DNA from: Mycobacterium sp. E796
GTDB lineage: Bacteria > Actinomycetota > Actinomycetes > Mycobacteriales > Mycobacteriaceae
DNA: 56,913 nt
Direction: 5' to 3'
NCBI RefSeq assembly: GCF_001672815.1
Contig: NZ_LZKK01000225.1
Coordinates: 1-56,913, forward strand
Numbering within the stretch: the stretch's first letter is position 1; the number at the start of each line of letters is the position of its first letter. This document shows positions 7,710-17,081 of this stretch, one piece after another. The position numbers and the translations under genes are program-made. A model generated the notes under the pieces. That model saw nothing but the letters and a program-made list of their open reading frames with translations. It made no database searches and was not told the origin of the DNA.

Positions 7710-9311
7710 ATGGGCCAGGTGTTTGGCCTCGTCCTGATCGTCGCGCTCGTCTCCACCGTCATCGTGGGGACGGTCATCGGCCGGCGCTACCGCGTGGGTC
7801 CCCCGGTGCTGCTCATCTCGCTGGGCGCGCTGCTGGGCCTCATCCCCAGCTTCGGTCACGTGCACGTCGACGGTGAGGTCGTGCTGCTGCTGTTCCTGCC
7901 CGCGATCCTCTACTGGGAGGGCATGAACACCAGCTTCCGCGAGATCCGCGCCAACGCGCGCGTCATCGTCCTGCTCAGCATCGCCCTGGTGATCGCCACC
8001 GCGGCGGCGGTGTCATGGACGGCCCGATCGCTGGGCATGGACCCCCACGCGGCGGGCGTCCTGGGCGCCGTGCTGTCCCCCACCGACGCCGCCGCCGTCG
8101 CCGGCCTGGCGAAAAAGCTGCCACGCCGCCAGCTGACCGTCCTGAAGGCCGAGAGCCTCATCAACGACGGCACCGCGCTGGTGCTGTTCGCCGGCAGCGT
8201 CACCGTGGCCATTGGGGGGTCCGCGATCAGCCCGCTCGAAGTGAGCGGCCGGTTCATCCTGTCCTACCTCGGCGGCATCGCCGCCGGCCTATTAGTCGGC
8301 GGGTTGGTGGTGCTGGCGCGCAAGCGAATCGACGCGCCGCAGGAGGAAGGGGCCATGAGCCTGCTGACGCCGTTCGCGGCGTTCCTGCTGGCCCAGGCAT
8401 TCGACTGCAGCGGCGTGGTCGCGGTCATGGTGTCGGCCCTGGTCCTCGCCTACGCCGGGCCGGTGGTGATCCGAGCCCGGTCCCGCCTGGCGGCCTTCGG
8501 GTTCTGGGACATCGCGACCTTCCTGCTCAACGGCTCGCTGTGGGTGTTCGTCGGCGTGCAGATCCCGGGCGCGCTGCACGGCATCTCGCACGTCGACGGC
8601 GGCCTTCGCCACGCCGCCTACATCGCCCTGGCCGTCACCGGTGTGGTGATCTTCTCCCGCATCGTGTGGGGCGAAATCACCACCGGCCTGATTCGCCTCA
8701 TCGATCGCCGGCAGGTCCAGCGAGAGCGCCGCGCCCCCTGGCGTCAGCGTTTCGTCATCGCCTGGGCGGGATTCCGCGGGGCCGTGTCGCTCGCCGCGGC
8801 GCTGGCCGTCCCAGCCACCACTCTCAACGGCACGCCCTTCCCCGACCGGAGCCTGCTGATCTTCATCGTGACCTTCGTCATCCTGGTCACCGTGTTGGTC
8901 CAGGGCAGCACGCTGCCCGCCGTGGTCCGCTGGGCCAAGATGCCCGAAGACCTCACCTACGTCCAGGAGCTGGAAATGGCCCGTTGCCGGGGCATTCAAG
9001 CGGCGCTCGACGCGCTCCCAACGGTCGCCGACGAGGTCGGCATCAGCGAGGAGCTGCTGGGGCGGCTGCGAAAGGAATATGAAGAGAAGGCCGCACTGGT
9101 CAAGGCCACCGAAGACGGGTCCACCAGCCACAAACTGGTCAAGGGCAAGGAGAAGGTGCGACGGGTGCGCCTGGGCGTGCTCGATCACAAGCGGCGCGAA
9201 ATCACCGCCCTGCGCAACCAAAACCTCATCGACGACATCGTGCTGCGCGAGCTGCAGAACGAGATGGACCTCGAGGAAGTTCAACTGCTCGACGCCGCCG
9301 ACGAAGAGTAG
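7710..9311 (+). CDS. yjcE: CPA1-family Na+/H+ antiporter, YjcE/NhaP-like
   Basis: A 533-residue membrane protein with about twelve hydrophobic segments in the first 410 residues and a charged cytoplasmic tail. The CPA1 ion-binding region is visible as LSPTDAAAVAGL and ESLINDGTALVLF (the ND pair that binds the cation), followed by WAGFRGAVSLAAAL. It should exchange cytoplasmic Na+ for protons. Position after lipM and before sseB recalls Rv2287 (yjcE) of M. tuberculosis. The C-terminal 120 residues are rich in Lys/Glu and may regulate transport. The ATPase gene starts eight bases after its stop. Confidence 0.88.
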   Translation: MGQVFGLVLIVALVSTVIVGTVIGRRYRVGPPVLLISLGALLGLIPSFGHVHVDGEVVLLLFLPAILYWEGMNTSFREIRANARVIVLLSIALVIATAAAVSWTARSLGMDPHAAGVLGAVLSPTDAAAVAGLAKKLPRRQLTVLKAESLINDGTALVLFAGSVTVAIGGSAISPLEVSGRFILSYLGGIAAGLLVGGLVVLARKRIDAPQEEGAMSLLTPFAAFLLAQAFDCSGVVAVMVSALVLAYAGPVVIRARSRLAAFGFWDIATFLLNGSLWVFVGVQIPGALHGISHVDGGLRHAAYIALAVTGVVIFSRIVWGEITTGLIRLIDRRQVQRERRAPWRQRFVIAWAGFRGAVSLAAALAVPATTLNGTPFPDRSLLIFIVTFVILVTVLVQGSTLPAVVRWAKMPEDLTYVQELEMARCRGIQAALDALPTVADEVGISEELLGRLRKEYEEKAALVKATEDGSTSHKLVKGKEKVRRVRLGVLDHKRREITALRNQNLIDDIVLRELQNEMDLEEVQLLDAADEE

Positions 9312-9319
9312 GCGCCCTG

Positions 9320-10477
9320 GTGTTGCAGACGGTCGCCATCCGCGGATACCGGTCGCTGCGCGAGGTGATCGTGCCGCTGGGGCGGCTCTCCGTCGTCACC
9401 GGGGCCAACGGCGCCGGGAAGTCGTCGCTGTACCGCGCGCTGCGGCTGCTGGCCGATTGCGGCCGAGGCGAGGTGATCGGCTCGCTCGCCCGCGAGGGCG
9501 GACTGCAATCGGTGCTGTGGGCCGGGCCCGAGCAGCTCGGCGGCGCCCGACGCACCGGCAAGGCCCAGGGCACGGTGCGCACCCGGCCGGTGTCGCTCGA
9601 AATGGGCTTCGCCGCAGACGATTTCGGCTACCTGGTGGACCTCGGCATCCCGCAGATGGCGGGGATCGCGTCGGCGTTCGGCCGCGATCCCGAGATCAAA
9701 CGGGAAGCGGTGTTCGCCGGCCCGGTGCTGCGGACCGGCGCGACGCTGGTGCGCCGAACCCGGGATTTCGCGGAGGTCAGCGCCGAGTCGGGCCGAGGGT
9801 TCGACGAGCTGAGCCGGTCCTTGCCGTCGTATCGCAGCGTGCTGGCCGAGTACGCCAACCCGCACGCGCTGCCCGAACTCGCGGCCGTGCGCGAGCGGCT
9901 GCGCGGCTGGCGCTTCTACGACGGCTTCCGCGTCGACGCCGGGGCGCCCGCCCGGCACCCGCAGGTGGGCACGCGCACGCCGGTGCTCTCCGACGACGGC
10001 CACGATCTTGCCGCCGCGATCCAGACCATTATCGAGGCGGGTTTCGACGACCTCGCCCGCACCGTCGCCGACGCGTTCGACGGCGCCACCGTCTCGGTCG
10101 CCGTCCACGACGGAGTGTTCGACCTCCAGCTGCGCCAGCGCGGCATGCTCCGCCCGCTGCGGGCGGCCGAATTGTCCGACGGCACACTGCGATTCCTGCT
10201 CTGGGCCGCCGCACTGCTCAGCCCGCAAGCGCCCTCACTGATGGTCCTCAACGAACCCGAGACCTCCCTGCACCCGGAACTGGTGCGCCCCCTCGCCTCG
10301 CTGATCCGCGCCGCCGCCGCGCGGACACAGGTTGTGGCGGTCACCCATTCGCGGGCGCTGCTCGAGGCCGCCGGCGACGACACCGTCGAGATCGAGCTGT
10401 ACAAGGAATGGGGCGAAACGCGCATCACCGGCCAGGGCCTGCTGACGACGCCGCCCTGGGAATGGGGCAAACGCTAA
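9320..10477 (+). CDS. RecF/OLD-like AAA ATPase (COG4637-like)
   Basis: A 385-residue SMC-type ATPase without an obvious nuclease domain. Walker A is GANGAGKS (28-35), the ABC-like signature is ELSDGTLRFLLW, and Walker B is MVLNEPETSLHPE, in which the usual first Asp of DEPE is Asn. VVAVTHSRALLEAA supplies the switch histidine. Such proteins are single-gene predicted ATPases related to RecF and OLD; the partner and role are unknown. The start is GTG at 9320 (or TTG at 9323), eight bases after the antiporter stop, suggesting co-transcription, though no functional link is evident. Confidence 0.82.
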   Translation: MLQTVAIRGYRSLREVIVPLGRLSVVTGANGAGKSSLYRALRLLADCGRGEVIGSLAREGGLQSVLWAGPEQLGGARRTGKAQGTVRTRPVSLEMGFAADDFGYLVDLGIPQMAGIASAFGRDPEIKREAVFAGPVLRTGATLVRRTRDFAEVSAESGRGFDELSRSLPSYRSVLAEYANPHALPELAAVRERLRGWRFYDGFRVDAGAPARHPQVGTRTPVLSDDGHDLAAAIQTIIEAGFDDLARTVADAFDGATVSVAVHDGVFDLQLRQRGMLRPLRAAELSDGTLRFLLWAAALLSPQAPSLMVLNEPETSLHPELVRPLASLIRAAAARTQVVAVTHSRALLEAAGDDTVEIELYKEWGETRITGQGLLTTPPWEWGKR

Positions 10478-10479
10478 CC

Positions 10480-10511
10480 TTGCCCAGCAGGCAATCTTGC
10501 CCACCGTGCAA
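10480..10511. promoter_or_regulatory. Tandem TTGC-N7-GCAA operator upstream of tetR
   Basis: Two copies of TTGC-N7-GCAA occupy 10480-10494 and 10497-10511, offset by 17 bases. They lie just upstream of the leaderless -10 candidate TACGTT (10520-10525), which is seven bases before the GTG at 10533. The spacing fits two TetR dimers repressing the tetR-monooxygenase operon. Confidence 0.65.
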
Positions 10512-10532
10512 CTTTCCCGTACGTTGGTGCCC

Positions 10533-11174
10533 GTGACCGACCCGTCCCTCGGACTGCGCGAGCGCAAGAAGGCCGATACCCGGCGCGCGCTCAGCGACGC
10601 CGCGCTGAGCCTGGCGTTCGAACGCGGGCTGGACAACGTGACGCGCGACGAGATCGCCAACCTGGCCGGGGTGTCGCTGCGCACGTTCAACAACTACTTC
10701 AACGGCAAGTACGAGGCGCTCGCCTACCGGCAGACCGAGCGCATGCGCCGCAGCGTCGCCGCGCTGCGGCAGCGCCCCGCCGGCGAGCCGCTGTGGACGT
10801 CGATCGCCCACGTCGTGCTCGAGGCCATCGAGGCCGATTTCGGCGACGTCTACGGCGAGGAGAACCGGGTGCCCAGCCGTCAAGAGCTCGTCGAGGTCCG
10901 AAAGCTGCTGATGAATCCTCAGGTGCGTAATGCGTTGCCGCAGGACCTCTTTGACGAGTGGCTCGCGGTCATCGCCGAACGCACCGGCACCGATCCCGAG
11001 CGCGACCTGTACCCGCGGCTGGTGGTGGCCGTCGTGCGAGCCGTCGGCGACGCCGCCGCGGAGGCCTACGTGCGCGCGGACCCGCCCGTCGCCATCACCG
11101 AGCTGATCCGCGCCGGCTTCGCCACCGTCAAGGCGGGCCTGCCCGAACCCACCCAGCACGGAGGCAGACCATGA
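10533..11174 (+). CDS. TetR-family transcriptional regulator
   Basis: A 213-residue regulator. The N-terminal domain has VTRDEIANLAGVSLRTFNNY as helix-turn-helix; the C-terminal half is a divergent ligand-binding domain. The GTG at 10533 (MTDPSLGLRERKKADTR) is chosen because TACGTT sits seven bases before it and the family start is usually just before RERKKADTR; codons further upstream overlap the operator. Its stop overlaps the monooxygenase ATG (ATGA), so the two are translationally coupled. The tandem TTGC-N7-GCAA sites make autoregulation likely. Confidence 0.88.
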   Translation: MTDPSLGLRERKKADTRRALSDAALSLAFERGLDNVTRDEIANLAGVSLRTFNNYFNGKYEALAYRQTERMRRSVAALRQRPAGEPLWTSIAHVVLEAIEADFGDVYGEENRVPSRQELVEVRKLLMNPQVRNALPQDLFDEWLAVIAERTGTDPERDLYPRLVVAVVRAVGDAAAEAYVRADPPVAITELIRAGFATVKAGLPEPTQHGGRP

Positions 11175-12694
11175 CTGACGAACACGCCGACGTCGTCATC
11201 GCCGGCGCCGGCCCCAACGGGCTGATGCTGGCCTGCGAGTTGGCGCTGGCGGGCATCCGGCCCGTCGTGCTCGATCCCCTGCCCGGGCCGAGCGCGGAGC
11301 CCAAGGCCAACGGCCTTATTGGGCAGGTGGTCCGGATGCTCGACATGCGTGGGCTGTATCGCGAGTTCACTGGCGACCCCAACCCGCCGCAACCCGTCTA
11401 CGGCTGGATCTTCGCGGCCATGACCCTGAATTTCCTTGGCATGCCCGACAATCCGATGTACGCGCTGCCCATGCAACAGCCCCGACTGGTGCGGATGCTG
11501 GAGAAGCGGGCGCGCGACCTCGGGGTGGACCTGCGCTGGGCACACGAGCTCACCGGGCTGCGCCAGGAGCCCGAATCCGTTGAGGTGGTGGTAAGTTCGC
11601 CCGAGCGCGAGTACCGCATCGGAGCGCGATACCTGGTCGGCGCCGACGGCGGACGCAGCCTGGTGCGCAAGACCGTGGGCATCGACTTCCCGGGCCACAC
11701 GTCGCAGACCGTCGGCCGGCTCGCGCATGTGCAGGTCCCCGACGAGCTGCGCCGCCCAGACGGCGGCATCGACATCCCGAGCTTCGGAACGCTCCGGTTC
11801 GGCCACACCCGGTTGGACACCGGCGGAGTGATCTACGCCGAGTTCGAGCCGGGCCGCTCGCTGTTCGGCACCATCGAATTCTCACCGCCGGTGGAGGACA
11901 AACCGATGAGCCTGGCCGAGCTGCGCGAAAGCGCGCGCCGCGTCCTCGGTGTTGACGTCGCGTTCGGCGAGCCCAAAGGCCCTGGGCCGCATGCCCTTCG
12001 CCGGATCAACGGGCAGAACACCCGGCACGCGGAACGTTACCGCGACGGGCGGGTCCTGCTGCTCGGCGATGCCGCCCACGTGCACAGCGCCATGGGCGGG
12101 CCGGGCCTCAACCTCGGTCTGCAGGACACGCTGAACCTCGGCTGGAAGCTCGCCGCCCAGCTCAACGGCTGGGCGCCCGCCGGGTTGCTCGACACCTACG
12201 AGTCCGAGCGCCACCCGGTGGGCGAGCGCGTGATGATGCAGTCCATGGCCCAGACCGCGCTCATGGCGCCGGGCCCCGAAGTCGCCGCGCTGCGAACGCT
12301 TTTGGGCGAGCTTTTCGCCCTGCCCGACACCGCGAGGCACATGGCTAGGCTGCTGGCCGGCAACGACGTCCGCTACGACGTGGGCGACGACCACCCGCTC
12401 TCGGGCTGGCCCGTGCCCGAACTCACCCTCGACGACGGACGGCGTGTCGCCGAGCTGCTGCACGACGCGCGGCCCATCCTGCTCGACCTCGACTGCGGCG
12501 CCGAGGCCACGGCGCGGGGATGGCTGGATCGCGTCGACGTCGTCCGCGCGGCCGCTGCCGACCCGCCCGCCGCCGCGGCGCTGATCCGGCCCGACGGATA
12601 CGTCGCGTGGGCGGCGGACGCGCTCGGGCCGGACGAAGAGGCCGGCCTGCGCACCGCGCTGGAGCGGTGGTTCGGGCCCGAGTCGAGCGGCTAG
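11171..12694 (+). CDS. FAD-dependent aromatic-type monooxygenase
   Basis: A 507-residue flavoprotein of the PheA/UbiH hydroxylase family. It has the dinucleotide-binding GAGPNG at about residues 11-16, the VGADGGRS motif that contacts FAD and NADPH, and [19 protein letters not shown] for the FAD ribityl chain. The C-terminal 120 residues form the thioredoxin-like domain typical of the longer members. It should hydroxylate an aromatic or polyketide-like ring using NAD(P)H and oxygen; the substrate is unknown. GGAGG precedes the ATG. It is coupled to the TetR gene upstream, which probably responds to its substrate. Confidence 0.87.
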   Translation: MTDEHADVVIAGAGPNGLMLACELALAGIRPVVLDPLPGPSAEPKANGLIGQVVRMLDMRGLYREFTGDPNPPQPVYGWIFAAMTLNFLGMPDNPMYALPMQQPRLVRMLEKRARDLGVDLRWAHELTGLRQEPESVEVVVSSPEREYRIGARYLVGADGGRSLVRKTVGIDFPGHTSQTVGRLAHVQVPDELRRPDGGIDIPSFGTLRFGHTRLDTGGVIYAEFEPGRSLFGTIEFSPPVEDKPMSLAELRESARRVLGVDVAFGEPKGPGPHALRRINGQNTRHAERYRDGRVLLLGDAAHVHSAMGGPGLNLGLQDTLNLGWKLAAQLNGWAPAGLLDTYESERHPVGERVMMQSMAQTALMAPGPEVAALRTLLGELFALPDTARHMARLLAGNDVRYDVGDDHPLSGWPVPELTLDDGRRVAELLHDARPILLDLDCGAEATARGWLDRVDVVRAAAADPPAAAALIRPDGYVAWAADALGPDEEAGLRTALERWFGPESSG

Positions 12695-12720
12695 CCGCGC
12701 CAGCGACCAGACTGGGCTCC

Positions 12721-14412
12721 ATGGCCCCCACAAATCCCGGCGAACCGGTGCGCAGCGCGCAAAAGATCGTCGAGGTGCTCGCGGCGCAGGGCGTCGAGTA
12801 CATCTTCGGCGTGCCCGGAGCCAAGATCGACGCCGTCTACGACGCCCTGGTCGACGGCGGGCCAAAACTGGTCGTGTGCCGTCACGAACAAAACGCGGCG
12901 TTTATCGCGGGGGCGATCGGCCGGCTCACCGGCAACCCCGGGGTGGTGCTGGTGACGTCGGGACCGGGTACGACCAACTTGGCGACCGGACTGCTCACGG
13001 CCAACACCGAACAGGATCCGGTGGTCGCGCTGTGTGGCGCGGTGAGCCGCGAAGACCGGCTCAAGCGCACCCACCAGTCGATGGACGCCGCGGCGATGCT
13101 GCGGACGGTCACCAAGTTCACCGGCGAGGTCAACGACCCGGACAACGCGGCCGAGGCGACGATCGGCGCGTTCCGCGCCGCTCTTGGCGAGCCTCGCGGG
13201 GCCGCCGCCGTCGTGCTGCCCGCCGACGTCCTGGCCGCTCCCACGACGGCCGGCATCGCGGTGCGGCTGCCGATCCCGCCGCTGGCGGCGGCCCCCGCGC
13301 TCGCCATCGCCGAGGCGGTCGGGCTCATCCGCAACGCGCGGCGGCCGGCGCTCCTGGTCGGGATACGTGGCGCCGACCCGGACAGCTGCGCGGCGCTGCG
13401 CGCCCTCGTTGCGGCGACCGGGCTGCCCGTGGTGGAAACCTTTCAGGCCGCGGGGGTAATCTCCCGCGCGCTCGAGGATCACTTCCTGGGCCGCGTGGGC
13501 CTGTTCCGCAACCAGCCCGGCGACGTCATCCTCGATCACGCCGACGTCCTGGTCACCATCGGCTACGACTCCGTCGAATACGACCCGGTGCTGTGGAACA
13601 ACGACGCAAAGCTGCACGGGCGCACCGTCATCCACATCGACTCGATACCCGCCGACATCGACAACCATTATCAGCCGGCCCTGGAGCTGCTCGGCAACGT
13701 CGCGGCCACCCTCACCGAGTTGACCGGCAACCTCGCCGGCCTCACGCTCACCGACGAGTATCGGGGCCAGATCGATTGCCAGCGAAAAGCGTTGGCAGAC
13801 ATAGACAACGCCGCACGCAACCAAGCGCCGAGCGGGCCCGGGCTCAACCCGGTCGCGGTCACATTGCGCCTGCGCGAGGAACTCGACGACACCGCCACCG
13901 TCACCTGCGACATCGGCTCCGTCTACATCTACATGGCGCGCCACTTTCGAATCTACGAGCCCCGGCGCCTGCTGTTTTCCAACGGGCAGCAGACCTTGGG
14001 CGTGGCCTTGCCCTGGGCGATGGCCGCCTGCCTGGTGCGGCCGGGCACACCCGTCGTGTCGGTGTCCGGCGACGGCGGATTCCTGTTCTCCGCCCAGGAA
14101 CTCGAGACCGCGACCCGCCTGGGCCTGACGTTCACCCACATCATCTTTCGCGACAACACCTACGACATGGTCGGCTTCCAGGAACAGCTGAAGTATCAGC
14201 GCAAGTCCGGCGTGCAACTCGCCGACTACGACATTGTCAGCTACGCGGCCGCTTTCGGTGCCCGCGGATACCGGGTGAATTCGCTCGACGAGTTCGGCGC
14301 CACCTTGCGCCAGGCGCTGGCCGAGGAGGGGCCGACCCTGATCGACGTCCCGGTGGACTACAGCCGAAACACCGATCTCGCCGCACACCTGCACGACGAC
14401 CCCTTCGAATGA
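12721..14412 (+). CDS. alsS: Catabolic-type acetolactate synthase
   Basis: A ThDP-dependent enzyme of 563 residues that condenses two pyruvates to acetolactate. Domains in order are the pyrimidine-binding domain with catalytic Glu56 (CRHEQNAAF), a central domain, and the pyrophosphate-binding domain with [15 protein letters not shown] (Asp451) followed by RDNTYD. No regulatory-subunit gene is adjacent, and an acetolactate decarboxylase gene follows after nine bases, so an acetoin-forming role (AlsS/BudB) is more likely than branched-chain amino-acid synthesis. The ATG at 12721 has only a weak ribosome binding site. Symbol assigned from context. Confidence 0.85.
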   Translation: MAPTNPGEPVRSAQKIVEVLAAQGVEYIFGVPGAKIDAVYDALVDGGPKLVVCRHEQNAAFIAGAIGRLTGNPGVVLVTSGPGTTNLATGLLTANTEQDPVVALCGAVSREDRLKRTHQSMDAAAMLRTVTKFTGEVNDPDNAAEATIGAFRAALGEPRGAAAVVLPADVLAAPTTAGIAVRLPIPPLAAAPALAIAEAVGLIRNARRPALLVGIRGADPDSCAALRALVAATGLPVVETFQAAGVISRALEDHFLGRVGLFRNQPGDVILDHADVLVTIGYDSVEYDPVLWNNDAKLHGRTVIHIDSIPADIDNHYQPALELLGNVAATLTELTGNLAGLTLTDEYRGQIDCQRKALADIDNAARNQAPSGPGLNPVAVTLRLREELDDTATVTCDIGSVYIYMARHFRIYEPRRLLFSNGQQTLGVALPWAMAACLVRPGTPVVSVSGDGGFLFSAQELETATRLGLTFTHIIFRDNTYDMVGFQEQLKYQRKSGVQLADYDIVSYAAAFGARGYRVNSLDEFGATLRQALAEEGPTLIDVPVDYSRNTDLAAHLHDDPFE

Positions 14413-14421
14413 GCTGGGACC

Positions 14422-15204
14422 ATGAGTAACGCATACGAGCTTTTCCGCCATTGGGCTGCAACGGTTCTCGGACATCACCACGACGATGAGGTGTATCAGT
14501 TCTCGACGATCAGCGCCCTGCTCGACGGCGTGTACGACGGCGACGCCACCGTTGCCGATATCCTTCGGCACGGCGACTTCGGCCTGGGCACCTTCAACCA
14601 CCTCGACGGCGAAATGGTGATCCTCGACGGCATTTGCTACCGACTCCGCTCGGACGGGACCGCCACCCGGGCACAGCCAACGGACCGCACACCATTCGCG
14701 GCGGTCACGCGGTTCCACACCGACTTCGCGATCCCGATCCGGACGCGCACCGGGCGCGCGGAGGTGAGCGCGGCGATCGACCGCGAAATCCAAAGCCCCA
14801 ACCTGATTTACGCGATCCGGATTGTCGGTGATTTCGCCGACCTGCACACCCGCACGGTGATGGAGCAAAAAGAGCCCTATCCCCCATTGACGGAAGCGAC
14901 CGAGGACCAGGCCGAAACCGTATTCACCGACGTTTCGGGCACGGTGGTCGGGTTCCGCACCCCCGATTTCGAACAGGGCATCTCCGTGGCCGGATATCAC
15001 CTGCACTTTCTCAATGAGGACCGGACCGGCGGCGGCCATGTCCTCGATTTCACCCTCGAGCGCGGCACGGTCTCGGTCAGCGGCGCCTCGCAGTTGCATC
15101 TGAGCCTGCCCACGTCCGGCGGGTTTCTCGGCGCGCAACTGGCCGGTGACGATCTCGCCGAGCGGATCGGGAAGGCCGAAGGGCCCAAAGGCGATGGGCG
15201 GTGA
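14422..15204 (+). CDS. budA: Alpha-acetolactate decarboxylase
   Basis: A 260-residue BudA/AlsD-type enzyme converting acetolactate to acetoin. The zinc ligands are visible as His193 and His195 in YHLHFLNEDRTGGGHV and His206; Glu64 in FNHLDGEMV corresponds to the catalytic glutamate. The length is normal for the family and the protein has no signal peptide. The gene follows alsS by nine bases, giving a two-step pyruvate-to-acetoin route. The operon ends in a convergent intergenic region holding a palindromic element. Confidence 0.92.
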   Translation: MSNAYELFRHWAATVLGHHHDDEVYQFSTISALLDGVYDGDATVADILRHGDFGLGTFNHLDGEMVILDGICYRLRSDGTATRAQPTDRTPFAAVTRFHTDFAIPIRTRTGRAEVSAAIDREIQSPNLIYAIRIVGDFADLHTRTVMEQKEPYPPLTEATEDQAETVFTDVSGTVVGFRTPDFEQGISVAGYHLHFLNEDRTGGGHVLDFTLERGTVSVSGASQLHLSLPTSGGFLGAQLAGDDLAERIGKAEGPKGDGR

Positions 15205-15242
15205 AGTCACATCCGCCACACGCGTATCCGTCCGAGCGGGCA

Positions 15243-15324
15243 CCCTTTGTGCCCGCCTCGTAGCGACAACTGCAGGCGCACACTCGATCACGGCGGATTG
15301 TCGCTCGGAGGCGGGCACAAAGGG
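15243..15324. repeat. Palindromic intergenic element, copy 2
   Basis: The longest copy, with 27-nt arms at 15243-15269 and 15298-15324 around a 28-nt loop. The core is GTGCCCGCCTC-NN-AGCGACAA, extended outward by CCCTTT. The internal dinucleotide (GT against CG) does not pair. It begins 39 nt after the budA stop, between convergent genes. Confidence 0.85.
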
Positions 15325-15384
15325 CATCCTTCCCGCCGGAGGCCAACGTGACGGGTGTGACAAGACGCTTAGCCGGCCGCTCCC

Positions 15385-16050
15385 TCAGCGGTAGATGTTG
15401 ACGCTATCGGGCAACCGCAGGCGCGCTGGGTCGCCCCGGCCGGTGGCGGCCATTAGAAACTCGTGCACCGCCATGCCGGTTTGGCCCGGGAAGTGCTCAA
15501 CCGAAACCCCCAACAGCTGGGCGACGGCCGGTTCCGCGGCGGCCTCGTCATCGCGCAGCAGGGCGCCGAGCACGAAATCGAGGGTGGCATGCAAGCCCGG
15601 CCCGGCGTCGAACGGCAGACCGAGCGCACAACGGATGTCGTCGCCGTGCAGGTAGGCGTCGTTCAGCAGCGCGTGCACGCCCTGGCCGAGGGTCAGCTCC
15701 GGCACCGGGCTGGGCGCCAACCACGTCGCGTCGTCGATCACCGCGGCAAGGCGCGCAACGGAATCCGCCGCGGCCCGTAGCCGCCCCGCGAGCGCGGCCG
15801 GTGATTCGCCGCGCAAGGCCGCCGCTTGGTCGTCGGGTGTGCGGGTGCCGATCGCGCCGCTGACGGTGTCGACGGCCTGACCCACCACGTGGCCGGCCAC
15901 GTCACGCACCTGCCAGCCGGCGCAACGGGTTTCGCGCGTCCACCCCGATGCATCGAGTGCGCCGATGAGTTCGGCGAACGAGCGGTATTCGTCGACAAGG
16001 CCCGTGATCGTCGCGACTCGGTCGGGTCCGGGCCGCACGATCGTGGTCAT
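15385..16050 (-). CDS. TIGR03086-type maleylpyruvate-isomerase-like protein
   Basis: A protein of 221 residues with the mycothiol-dependent maleylpyruvate isomerase N-terminal fold: CAGWQVRDVAGHVVGQ carries the first His, and HALLNDAYLHGDD a second His pair, as in the metal-binding DinB-like family. It may be a thiol-dependent isomerase or transferase, but most family members have no known substrate. The ATG at 16050 overlaps the stop of the upstream LLM gene by four bases (ATGA), indicating an operon. The longer open frame upstream of this ATG is antisense noise over the LLM gene. Confidence 0.82.
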   Translation of the reverse strand: MTTIVRPGPDRVATITGLVDEYRSFAELIGALDASGWTRETRCAGWQVRDVAGHVVGQAVDTVSGAIGTRTPDDQAAALRGESPAALAGRLRAAADSVARLAAVIDDATWLAPSPVPELTLGQGVHALLNDAYLHGDDIRCALGLPFDAGPGLHATLDFVLGALLRDDEAAAEPAVAQLLGVSVEHFPGQTGMAVHEFLMAATGRGDPARLRLPDSVNIYR

Positions 16051-16997
16051 CGCAACGCCTCCGCCACCGTCCGCAGCTGGCGCAGCTGCTCGATGAATCC
16101 GTCCGGGCCGAGCACGGCTATCCGGCAGACCAGGTCCCGCGCGCCCGCGTCGATATAGCCCGCCAGCCTCGCGATCACGGCGTCGGGCGTCCCCGCCGCG
16201 TACGTCTGGATCTGCTCGACGACATCGATGCCGAAACCGTATGTCTGGGTGGCGAAATGATCCAAAGCCGCCCGCCCGCCGTCGGGATCCTCGGTTATCA
16301 GCACGGTCACGAACAGCGCCGGCGTCACCGCGTCGGCGGCGCGGCCCGCGCCCTGGGCTGCGGCCCGCACCTCGGCGCGACCAGACGAATACGCCTGCGG
16401 TGCCGGAGGATACGGGAGCCATCCGTCGTACAGGCGGCCGGCGCGCGCACGCGCACCCGGCGTGTCCGCGGCCAGCCATACCGGCGGGTCGGACGCGTTG
16501 AACGGCGTGATGCCGGCCGGGATGTCGTCGAGATGCAACACCGCCCCGTGAAAAGAACTGGGCTCCTTGGTGTTCCACAGCTGGCGCCACAGCGTGACGG
16601 TGTCGTCGAGGCGCGCGAAGCGCCGGCGCCACGGGACCTCGGAGGCCGCGTACTCCACCTCGGACAAGCCCGGGAAGCCGGCGCCGACCGCCACCACCAA
16701 CCGCCCGCCCGACAGCCGATCGATGGAGGCCAGAACCTGCGCGGTCTGCACCGGCCGCCGCAGCACGGGCTGCAGGGCGGCGGTCCCCAGGGTAATCCGG
16801 TCGGTGACCGCGGCCGCCGCCGACAGAAACGTCAGGGCTTCGATGCGCGGGCGCACCAACGAGTCGTTTGCCCACAGCGAGTCGAACCCCAGATCCTCGA
16901 CGGCGCGGGCGAAGTCGAGGAGGCGGCGCAAGTCGGTACCGGCCCATGGTTCGGCGGCCAGGGGCGGCATCACACCGAGGCGGAGTGGCTGATTCAT
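16047..16997 (-). CDS. LLM-class F420-dependent oxidoreductase
   Basis: A luciferase-like TIM-barrel protein of 316 residues. Typical features are the N-terminal strand LRLGVMPPL, FARAVEDLGFDSLWANDS, SGGRLVVAVGAGFP and DPPVWLAADTPGARARAGRL YDGW (spaced here for length). In mycobacteria such proteins usually use F420H2 or FMN; the substrate is unknown. The ATG at 16997 is the only start that gives the canonical beginning. It is co-transcribed with the isomerase-like gene and divergent from an XRE regulator; a 16-bp palindrome lies between the two. Confidence 0.88.
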   Translation of the reverse strand: MNQPLRLGVMPPLAAEPWAGTDLRRLLDFARAVEDLGFDSLWANDSLVRPRIEALTFLSAAAAVTDRITLGTAALQPVLRRPVQTAQVLASIDRLSGGRLVVAVGAGFPGLSEVEYAASEVPWRRRFARLDDTVTLWRQLWNTKEPSSFHGAVLHLDDIPAGITPFNASDPPVWLAADTPGARARAGRLYDGWLPYPPAPQAYSSGRAEVRAAAQGAGRAADAVTPALFVTVLITEDPDGGRAALDHFATQTYGFGIDVVEQIQTYAAGTPDAVIARLAGYIDAGARDLVCRIAVLGPDGFIEQLRQLRTVAEALR

Positions 16998-17031
16998 ACG
17001 GCGATCGTGCCGCCCGCACTGGCGCGCGGCA

Positions 17032-17047
17032 ATTCCCTCGAGGGAAT
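17032..17047. promoter_or_regulatory. Perfect 16-bp palindrome between LLM and XRE genes
   Basis: ATTCCCTCGAGGGAAT, 35 nt upstream of the LLM start and 35 nt upstream of the XRE start. Its central position and symmetry make it the likely binding site of the XRE protein for both promoters. Confidence 0.65.
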
Positions 17048-17081
17048 AGCGGCCAGCGCCGCGAACGGGTTGACTGTTTGC

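Noticed and set aside
12721..14412. Anabolic acetolactate synthase (IlvB)
   Set aside because: No regulatory subunit or isomeroreductase gene follows, and an acetolactate decarboxylase gene does, favouring the acetoin role.
12691..15363. An 890-codon open frame on the minus strand
   Set aside because: It lies antisense to alsS and budA, whose products have complete family motifs. Its translation is Arg/Gly/Asp/Val-rich with no domain, as expected for a GC-rich shadow frame.
15385..17019. A 544-codon leftward frame as one protein
   Set aside because: Only the part after ATG 16050 resembles a family; the upstream half is an off-frame reading of the LLM gene, which ends in an ATGA overlap.
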